Positions 1-5,461 of a stretch of 5,461 nucleotides of DNA are shown here, piece by piece. Where the stretch lies: positions 1 to 5,461 of the forward strand of contig MEKM01000113.1 of assembly GCA_001766965.1 (NCBI GenBank). Direction: 5' to 3'. A program made the position numbers and the translations under genes. Source of the stretch: Acidobacteria bacterium RIFCSPHIGHO2_01_FULL_67_28 (lineage in GTDB: Bacteria > Acidobacteriota > Terriglobia > Acidiferrales > 2-02-FULL-67-57). The notes beneath the pieces were generated by a model, which searched no databases, was not told where the DNA came from, and worked only from the letters and a program-made list of their open reading frames with translations. The number at the start of each line of letters is the position of its first letter. The stretch's first letter is position 1.

Positions 1-1
1 T

Positions 2-598
2 CTCCACGTCGACCCCGGCGCCACCGTGGTCGGCAAGACCGAAACCGTCGTTGCCAAACCGAAGGAGAACCGCTTCACCCAACCCAAATTCTACGGCCAG
101 AAGGCGCTGGGCATCGGCATCGCCTTTGTGATCGGCTGGCTGCTCTACTGGCTCTTCCCCGCCCTGTTCACCGCCGAGTTGCAGACGGCGGGCGATGCCG
201 CCAAGACGGTGGGCATCGGCTTCCTGGGACTGGTGGCTACACCCGTGGCGGCGTGTGTGCTCGGCATCGTGCTGATCGGCATCGGGGCGCTGGCCGACGT
301 CCTGCTCATTGCCAGTCTCATCCCGCTTATCGCCCTCATGGTGTGGCTGCTGGCCATCTACATCTCCAAGGTGTTTGTCGCGCTGCTCCTCGGCCGGGCG
401 CTGCTGCGGGCGCCGGCCGGCCAAGCCGCGCGCTTTGCCCTGCCTCTGCTTCTCGGCTTGGTGCTCGTGATCATCAGCTTCCACCTGCCGTATGTCGGCA
501 AGCTGCTTCACTTCCTGGTGTGGCTGCTGGGGCTCGGAATCATGCTCCTCCAGGCCTATCGCCACTACTGGCCGCGCCCGGCCCGCGCTGCCGCCTGA
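2..598 (+). CDS. Polytopic membrane protein, C-terminal part (possible bactofilin/polymer-forming fusion), 5' partial
   Basis: The reading frame is open from base 2 with no stop, so the gene most likely begins upstream of the window. A GTG at 26 is in frame but lacks a convincing Shine-Dalgarno and lies inside a conserved-looking stretch. The first visible residues (LHVDPGATVVGKTE) resemble a terminal turn of the right-handed beta-helix repeats of bactofilin/polymer-forming proteins, where PGA-x-V-x-G is typical. After a short basic, proline-containing linker, the rest is very hydrophobic. Counting from the GTG at 26, likely membrane segments are about residues 28-50, 62-86, 87-121 (possibly two helices) and 137-176 (two helices), giving roughly five or six helices. 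The protein ends in a short Arg/Ala-rich cytosolic-looking tail. No catalytic motif is visible. It could equally be an unrelated membrane protein; the membrane nature is certain, the bactofilin link is tentative. Confidence 0.75.
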   Translation, partial: LHVDPGATVVGKTETVVAKPKENRFTQPKFYGQKALGIGIAFVIGWLLYWLFPALFTAELQTAGDAAKTVGIGFLGLVATPVAACVLGIVLIGIGALADVLLIASLIPLIALMVWLLAIYISKVFVALLLGRALLRAPAGQAARFALPLLLGLVLVIISFHLPYVGKLLHFLVWLLGLGIMLLQAYRHYWPRPARAAA

Positions 599-614
599 AG
601 CCTGCACCAGCAGC

Positions 615-625
615 GGTTTGAAACC
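615..625. repeat. Short perfect palindrome overlapping the putative -35 box
   Basis: GGTTT-G-AAACC is a perfect 5-base inverted repeat around a single central base, and it covers the TTGAAA proposed as the -35 element of the aspartase promoter. Its placement would suit a small operator half-site or simply be chance; it is too short to act as a terminator and has no T-tract. Confidence 0.25.
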
Positions 626-647
626 TGGCCGCCATCTGCGGTATGCT
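618..647 (+). promoter_or_regulatory. Possible sigma70-type promoter for the aspartase gene
   Basis: TTGAAA at 618-623 (5 of 6 matches to the -35 consensus) is followed after 18 bases by TATGCT at 642-647 (4 of 6 matches to the -10 consensus). It lies in the 96-base gap between the membrane-protein gene and the aspartase, and would start transcription near 654, about 40 bases before the GTG start. It is more AT-rich than its surroundings, which in this GC-rich window makes it stand out. Seen by eye only. Confidence 0.35.
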
Positions 648-681
648 GCTTTCCGTACGCCGCTCGCAGCCCCGCGGAGGC

Positions 682-687
682 GGAGGG
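682..687 (+). promoter_or_regulatory. Shine-Dalgarno of the aspartase gene
   Basis: GGAGGG sits 7 bases before the GTG at 695, with another GGAGG just upstream at 676-680. This supports the GTG as the true start, since the protein from there aligns with the usual aspartase N-terminus (short lead, then DSLGE and the YYGIQTQRA motif). Confidence 0.7.
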
Positions 688-694
688 ATACCCC

Positions 695-2188
<1,494 letters not shown>

Positions 2189-2197
2189 CTCTGCGCC

Positions 2198-2905
2198 TCA
2201 GCGCGGGTGGCCCACAGGGATCAGGTAAAGAAGCCGGTGGTCAGCCGGCAGCGAGAGCACCCGCTGCACCGCGGCGTCCTCGAAGGCGCCGAGAGGAACC
2301 CCACCCAAATCCAGGGCCACCGCCTGGAGCAACAAGTTCTGGGCGGCGTGGCCGGCCTCCAAGTCCACGTAGCGGCGCGCCCGCGAGGGGCCGTACTTGC
2401 CGGCCGTGCGCTCGTAGACGGCGACGAGGACGAAGACCGCCGGCGCCTCCAGAACGGACTCCTGCTCCAGCGCGGCGCGGTAGAGGGCACGGCGCAAGTC
2501 TTTGTCGGAGAGACGCCGGAGTTGGTGGCGCCGCGGGTCGTAGTGATAGAACCCCGAGGCGATGACCACGTAGGTTTCCAGCGGATAAAGCGCCCCGGCG
2601 GAGGGCGCCGTGCGATAGCCCTCCGGGTGCGTGATTCCCTGCGCCGCCCACAGCAGTTGGCCCAGCTCTCGTTCCGTCAGCGATGTCGGGGCAAACTCCC
2701 GCACCGACCGCCGCCGCCCCAGCGCCTCTTCCAGCGTCACGCGGCCTTTGCGCTCCGGCGCCGGCAAAGCGATCACCTCCGGCGAACTGGTCTTCTTCCC
2801 TTCGGCCTCGGGCCCGATTCTGGCAGGCATAAGCGCTCCTAAGCAGGAAAGCAATAGTGCCGCGACCGGCGAAACGCCCCGGAGCACTCCCTCCTCCCTT
2901 CTCAC
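2198..2905 (-). CDS. SagB/ThcOx-type nitroreductase-family oxidoreductase with N-terminal export or lipoprotein signal
   Basis: A flavin (FMN) oxidoreductase of the nitroreductase fold, closest by motifs to the SagB-type dehydrogenase family, whose characterised members oxidise azolines to azoles in peptide natural products. Many stand-alone homologues have no known substrate. Visible motifs are RRRSVREF (64-71, FMN phosphate binding), the segment RTAPSAGALYPLE (98-110), ERTAGKYG (165-172), EAGHAAQNLLLQA (183-195), GAFED (206-210) and the terminal LYLIPVGHPR. The first ~30 residues are unusual for the family: a basic start, a hydrophobic stretch VAALLLSC ending at C21, then polar linker, which looks like a signal peptide or a weak lipobox. 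The start GTG at 2905 overlaps the radical SAM stop as GTGA, but its GGAGG is only one base away. A second in-frame GTG at 2887 (codon 7) has GGAGG five bases upstream and may be the real start; the hydrophobic segment is kept either way. Cotranscription with the radical SAM gene is nearly certain. Confidence 0.85.
   Translation of the reverse strand: MRREEGVLRGVSPVAALLLSCLGALMPARIGPEAEGKKTSSPEVIALPAPERKGRVTLEEALGRRRSVREFAPTSLTERELGQLLWAAQGITHPEGYRTAPSAGALYPLETYVVIASGFYHYDPRRHQLRRLSDKDLRRALYRAALEQESVLEAPAVFVLVAVYERTAGKYGPSRARRYVDLEAGHAAQNLLLQAVALDLGGVPLGAFEDAAVQRVLSLPADHRLLYLIPVGHPR
2893..2897 (-). promoter_or_regulatory. Shine-Dalgarno favouring the alternative start of the SagB-like gene
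   Basis: On the minus strand GGAGG lies five bases before the in-frame GTG at 2887-2885, a normal spacing. The upstream GTG at 2905 has its purine tract immediately adjacent. The site therefore favours a protein six residues shorter than the longest frame. Confidence 0.45.
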
Positions 2906-4017
2906 TCCTCCCGGGAAAACAAATGACGGTTCCCGAGGCGAACATTGACCAGGCCGGCAGCGCGGGCGGCGGCGGCGGCAGCTCCCGCCTGCCGCAGCGA
3001 AGTCGCCGGCAAGTCAGACATGTAAAAGTGAGGAGCAAAACCCAGCAGGGCGTAAGGGATGCTCGGGTCCAGCTCGGCGATAAACCGAGCGAGGCGCCCC
3101 ACTTCCGCCGCCTCCACGTAGCCCGGTACCAACAGGGTGCTGGCCACCAGCAGCGGCGGCTCCGGCCGCTCGCGGATGCGCCGCGCTACCCGGGCGAAGT
3201 TTTCCAGCGTGCGCTGGTTGGAGGCGCCGGTGAGGGCAAAGTGCAACGCCTCGTCGTAGGCTTTCAAATCGAATTTCACGCAGCCGCCCGTCGCCAAGGA
3301 GAGCGCCACGGCGCGGTCAAGCAGCCGCGGGTTCGAGCTGCCGTTGGTTTCCCAGCAGACGGTCACTCCCCTCTTCGCCAGCCCATCGCCGGCCGCCAGC
3401 GCATGCAGGATCTGCGAGGCCGGGTCGCCGCCGAAGAAGCACGCGCAAAAGGTCTCCCCGTTCGCCACCGCCGCCAGTTGGGCGGCCGTCGAGACCCGGG
3501 CGCCGGTCAGCGGGGCGCGGCGAAACTGCCAGTTCTGGCAGAACAGGCAGTTGAAGGTGCAACTGGCATAGAAGACGGCCAGGTTGTGCTTGCCGGGTTG
3601 GCGGCTGCCGGCGCAGACCCAGTCGGCCACGCAGTTGGTGGGGAGCGGGTCCCGGTACCAGTGCAACAACCCGCGGGCCGCCGTTCCGGCCAGATGCACC
3701 AGCCGGCCGTCCCGCGCTGTGCGCAGGCCGCAGTAGCCGCGTTCGCCTTCGCGGATGCGACAGCCCTGCGCGCACAGGGGGCACGGCACTCCGCCGGCGG
3801 CTTGCGGGGGAGCCGCAGGCAGCCCAAAGGCGCCGCGGGTGCGCGCGTGCACGTCCCGCGCCAGCGTTACAGCTTCGGCCGGGCGCGTGCGAATGCACTC
3901 CCCGCACACGCCGAGGGCCGCGTTGACCAGGCTGTCTTCCTGGCCGCAGAGCCGACAGGCCTGAGCCAGCAGCCCGGCGGCTGCCTCTTTGCTGCCGAGA
4001 TCGGGCCGGGGCCTCAT
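2902..4017 (-). CDS. Radical SAM enzyme, AmrS/PflA-like, with two additional N-terminal cysteine clusters
   Basis: The radical SAM core is shown by C153-x3-C157-x2-C160 in ASCTFNCLFCQNW, which would bind the [4Fe-4S] cluster that cleaves S-adenosylmethionine; GGDP (196-199) takes the place of the usual GGEP, and WETNGSS (222-228) and KFDLKAYD (248-255) follow in the barrel. Upstream, C79-x2-C82-x3-C86 with GYCGLR (C96) matches the Cys motif preceding the core in AmrS (AmmeMemoRadiSam) and PflX-like proteins. A further pair CRLC (21-24) and CGEC (38-41) looks like a zinc ribbon. The C-terminal FAPHFYMSDLP and RLGNRH resemble AmrS ends. The bridge segment DPLPTNCVADWVCAGS (123-138) differs from the DPIEKKP-type sequence I expect in AmrS, so a sister subfamily is possible. 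ATG 4017 follows AGGAAG. The gene overlaps the SagB-like gene by four bases. No AMMECR1 or Memo gene is visible. Radical SAM identity is certain; the substrate is unknown. Confidence 0.88.
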   Translation of the reverse strand: MRPRPDLGSKEAAAGLLAQACRLCGQEDSLVNAALGVCGECIRTRPAEAVTLARDVHARTRGAFGLPAAPPQAAGGVPCPLCAQGCRIREGERGYCGLRTARDGRLVHLAGTAARGLLHWYRDPLPTNCVADWVCAGSRQPGKHNLAVFYASCTFNCLFCQNWQFRRAPLTGARVSTAAQLAAVANGETFCACFFGGDPASQILHALAAGDGLAKRGVTVCWETNGSSNPRLLDRAVALSLATGGCVKFDLKAYDEALHFALTGASNQRTLENFARVARRIRERPEPPLLVASTLLVPGYVEAAEVGRLARFIAELDPSIPYALLGFAPHFYMSDLPATSLRQAGAAAAAARAAGLVNVRLGNRHLFSREE

Positions 4018-4039
4018 GCGCTTCCTGCTGCCTGATTCC

Positions 4040-4059
4040 GGGGGACCTGCCCCCGCAGG
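4040..4059. repeat. Two overlapping, mutually exclusive GC hairpins between the DUF355 and radical SAM genes
   Basis: GGGGG (4040-4044) can pair with CCCCC (4050-4054) around a five-base loop, and CCTGC (4046-4050) can pair with GCAGG (4055-4059) around a four-base loop; the two stems share bases and cannot form together. They lie just downstream of the DUF355 stop (4066) and 20-odd bases upstream of the radical SAM ATG. No T-tract follows on either strand, so a classical intrinsic terminator is not supported. A role in mRNA processing or translational tuning is only a guess. Confidence 0.35.
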
Positions 4060-4065
4060 GACGCT

Positions 4066-4548
4066 TCAGAGCTTGTAGCCGATCGTGCGCAAAAACTCCT
4101 TGCGCTGCTTCGCGTCCGCAGGACTTTCTACACCCTTCGGGGAGTAGCCATCTATGACGCCCAGCACACCCCGGCCTTGCTCGCTCTGCGCCACTACGAC
4201 TTCCACGGGATTGGCCGTGGCGCAGTAGATGGAGCAGACCTCGAAGCAGTCCTTGATGCGGCTCAGCACGTTGACGGGGTAGCCCTGGCGGAGCAGCACC
4301 ACGAAGAGGTGCCCGGCCCCGATGGCCTGGGCATTCTCGACGGCGGCCTGGCGCAGCTCCTCGTCGTTGGCCTCCACCCGCACCAGGCAGGGCCCGGAGG
4401 CCTCGTTGAAGGCGATGGCAAACTTGATCCCGGGCACAGTGTTCACCATCACCTCGTAGAGATCTTCCACCGTCTTGATGAAATGCGTTTGCCCGAGAAT
4501 GAGGTTGGCGTTTTCGGCGACCTTCATGCGGACGGTTTGGAGTTCCAT
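4066..4548 (-). CDS. Adenosine-specific kinase family protein (DUF355)
   Basis: The whole protein matches the small single-domain adenosine-specific kinase family (PF04008, COG1839), best known from archaea, where a structure showed nucleotide binding and a stable phosphohistidine. Family landmarks in order, numbered from the ATG: MELQTV start, GQTHFIKTVEDLYE (H22), FAIAFNEASGPCLVR, a NDEEL stretch, GAGHLFVVLL (H80), YPVNVLSRIK, EVCSIYCATANPVEVV, GRGVLGVIDGYSPKGVE and the terminal LRTIGYKL. Length (160 residues) is complete. I chose ATG 4548 because GGAG at 4558-4561 is nine bases away and homologues begin with MEL; an in-frame GTG at 4554 would have only three bases of spacing. It lies 99 bases after rpiB and 48 before the radical SAM gene. 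Its physiological role is unsettled in the family; the neighbouring rpiB suggests ribose or nucleoside salvage, an inference. Confidence 0.9.
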   Translation of the reverse strand: MELQTVRMKVAENANLILGQTHFIKTVEDLYEVMVNTVPGIKFAIAFNEASGPCLVRVEANDEELRQAAVENAQAIGAGHLFVVLLRQGYPVNVLSRIKDCFEVCSIYCATANPVEVVVAQSEQGRGVLGVIDGYSPKGVESPADAKQRKEFLRTIGYKL

Positions 4549-4653
4549 GGTCACACTCTCCCCGCGGCGAGCTTCTGGGGAACATACTACACCCGCGAGG
4601 GGCGCGCCGGCGGAGGAGGACGGGAGGCTAGGGGCGCGGGGCTTCGGCGCTTT
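4549..4653 (-). other. Intergenic gap between rpiB and the DUF355 gene
   Basis: About 100 bases, extremely GC-rich, with the palindrome GGCGCGCC (4601-4608) and purine/pyrimidine runs. On the minus strand GGGGAGAG (4556-4563) is the Shine-Dalgarno of the DUF355 gene. The least GC-rich part, TAGTAT on the minus strand within 4580-4592, resembles a -10 box but has no acceptable -35 partner. No terminator with a T-tract is seen, so cotranscription with rpiB remains possible. Confidence 0.4.
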
Positions 4654-5088
4654 CTACGTCGCTTCGTCAATCTTTCGGATTCTAGGGATGTGGCGCCCGC
4701 CCTCGAAGGGAGTGCGCAGCCAGGTGTCCAGGATGGTCAGGGCGTCCTCGAAGTCCATCATGCGCTGGCCGAGCGAGAGCATGTTGGCGTCGTTGTGCTG
4801 GCGGGCCAGCCGCGCCGACTCCGCATTCCAGCCGATGGCGCACCGCACGCCCTTGATGCGGTTGGCCACCATGGCTTCGCCGTTCCCTGACCCGCCGAGG
4901 ACGATTCCCCGCTCGCACTCGCCCCGGGCAACCGCCAGCGCCGCCGGGCGGATGAAATCCGGATAGTCCACCGACGCGTCCGAAGTCGTCCCGAAGTCCC
5001 GGACGTCGTGACCGGCGCGGATCAGGTGCTGTTTGATCTTTTCCTTGTAGGTAAAACCGGCGTGGTCGGAAGCAATGGCGATTTTCAT
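4654..5088 (-). CDS. rpiB: Ribose-5-phosphate isomerase B (RpiB/LacAB family)
   Basis: Interconverts ribulose 5-phosphate and ribose 5-phosphate in the pentose phosphate pathway, as a cytoplasmic dimer. The N-terminus MKIAIASDHAGF carries the substrate-binding D8-H9; GTTSDASVDYPD (33-44) follows, then GIVLGGSGNGEAMVANR (61-77), RQHNDANMLSLG (96-107, H98) and FEGGRH (128-133). The E. coli-type enzyme has a catalytic Cys in ICGTG; here it is Gly66 and the loop ends in E71, as in the actinobacterial RpiB where a Glu serves as the base. The length of 144 residues is normal. It starts 19 bases after the nuoI stop, without a strong Shine-Dalgarno, so translation may depend on readthrough from nuoI. 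LacA/LacB-like specificity is less likely given the intact RpiB motifs. Confidence 0.92.
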   Translation of the reverse strand: MKIAIASDHAGFTYKEKIKQHLIRAGHDVRDFGTTSDASVDYPDFIRPAALAVARGECERGIVLGGSGNGEAMVANRIKGVRCAIGWNAESARLARQHNDANMLSLGQRMMDFEDALTILDTWLRTPFEGGRHIPRIRKIDEAT

Positions 5089-5107
5089 CCGGTCAGCGGG
5101 AACGCCT

Positions 5108-5461
5108 CTACGTGCGGGGCGGCTTCAGCGGCTGCGCCAGGAGCTGCTCCTTGCGGTACACCATGTCGGCAATGTTGTAGGTGGCGAGCTCGAAGCCGTG
5201 GCCGTGGGTGATGGCGTCGGTGGGGCAGGCCTCGACGCAGTAGCCGCAGAAGATGCAGCGCGAGTAGTCGATGTTGTAAACCTTGGCGAAGCGCTCGGCG
5301 GCGCTGATGCGGCGCTCGGCAGTGTTCTCGGCCGCCTCGATGTAGATGCACTGCGCCGGGCAGGCGGCGGCGCACAGGAAGCAGGCCACGCACTTCTCCA
5401 GCCCGTTCTCGTCCCGGTGGAGCACGTGGACGCCGCGGTAGCGGGCCTCAAAGCGGACAGG
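5108..5461 (-). CDS. nuoI: NADH-quinone oxidoreductase subunit I (NuoI), 5' partial
   Basis: This is the peripheral-arm subunit of respiratory complex I that holds clusters N6a and N6b and passes electrons towards the quinone site. The frame is open to the window edge, so the start codon and the N-terminal helix lie outside; an in-frame GTG at 5425 is internal, because the residues before it (RFEARYRGVHVL) already match the RFRG-HVL segment of NuoI. Two complete cluster motifs are present, numbered from the first visible residue: C24-x2-C27-x2-C30-x3-C34-P and C69-x2-C72-x2-C75-x3-C79-P, separated by IYIEAAEN and YNIDYSRC. The C-terminal FELATYNIADMVYRKEQLL is typical of NuoI and argues against a free ferredoxin. 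It is followed by rpiB at 19 bases and not by nuoJ, which is the usual next gene. Confidence 0.9.
   Translation of the reverse strand, partial: PVRFEARYRGVHVLHRDENGLEKCVACFLCAAACPAQCIYIEAAENTAERRISAAERFAKVYNIDYSRCIFCGYCVEACPTDAITHGHGFELATYNIADMVYRKEQLLAQPLKPPRT

Noticed and set aside
2241..3038. 265-codon open frame on the minus strand over the SagB-like gene
   Set aside because: Out-of-frame shadow of the SagB-like and radical SAM genes, with no family motif.
2857..4035. 392-codon open frame on the plus strand opposite the radical SAM gene
   Set aside because: It is antisense to a gene with clear family motifs; its translation is Arg/Gly/Pro/Gln-rich and low-complexity, as expected for the opposite strand of high-GC coding DNA.
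3317..4585. 422-codon open frame on the minus strand spanning the DUF355 and radical SAM genes in another frame
   Set aside because: It overlaps two recognised genes and translates to Arg/Gly/Ala-rich sequence with no motif; a GC-bias shadow.
4580..4592. Possible -10 box (TAGTAT on the minus strand) before the DUF355 gene
   Set aside because: Only 4 of 6 consensus matches and no plausible -35 at the right distance.
4177..4890. 237-codon plus-strand open frame across DUF355 and rpiB
   Set aside because: Antisense to two well-supported genes, with composition typical of a shadow frame.

Overview
This is a GC-rich, gene-dense bacterial chromosomal segment with no sign of mobile elements, RNA genes or CRISPR. 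It carries six protein-coding regions plus the tail of a seventh-type metabolic gene at the edge: two on the + strand (1-2188) and five on the - strand (2198-5461), the two groups being convergent with only 9 bases between their stop codons. High GC with strong third-position GC, and the mix of a histone-like basic tail on a metabolic enzyme, a Mycobacterium-type RpiB, NuoI and a SagB-like oxidoreductase, would fit a soil or subsurface lineage such as Acidobacteriota. That assignment is an inference and not proven by any marker here.

Plus strand: (1) the 3' end of a gene for a polytopic membrane protein (2-598), whose first visible residues look like the end of a bactofilin/polymer-forming beta-helix; (2) a possible sigma70-type promoter (618-647) with a small palindrome over its -35, a good Shine-Dalgarno, and an aspartase (aspartate ammonia-lyase, 695-2188) with full class II fumarase/aspartase signatures, one unusual substrate-loop residue and a lysine/arginine-rich C-terminal tail.

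Minus strand, read from 5461 down: the C-terminal part of NuoI, the two-[4Fe-4S] subunit of respiratory complex I (5108-5461, 5' end outside); rpiB, ribose-5-phosphate isomerase B of the Cys-less, Glu-base type (4654-5088); a 99-base gap; an adenosine-specific kinase (DUF355) family protein (4066-4548); a 48-base gap holding two mutually exclusive GC hairpins; an AmrS/PflA-like radical SAM enzyme with two extra cysteine clusters (2902-4017); and a SagB/ThcOx-type nitroreductase with a putative export or lipoprotein signal (2198-2905), whose start overlaps the radical SAM stop as GTGA. Close spacing suggests nuoI-rpiB and radicalSAM-SagB are each cotranscribed, possibly with all five as one operon.

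Functionally, rpiB (pentose phosphates) and the adenosine-binding DUF355 protein point to ribose/nucleoside metabolism, aspartase feeds fumarate to central metabolism, and NuoI belongs to respiration. The least understood part is the radical SAM plus SagB-like pair at 2198-4017: both belong to enzyme superfamilies known for modifying peptides or proteins, they are translationally coupled, and no obvious substrate is encoded in the window. It is the best candidate here for an undescribed system, but the evidence is contextual only.
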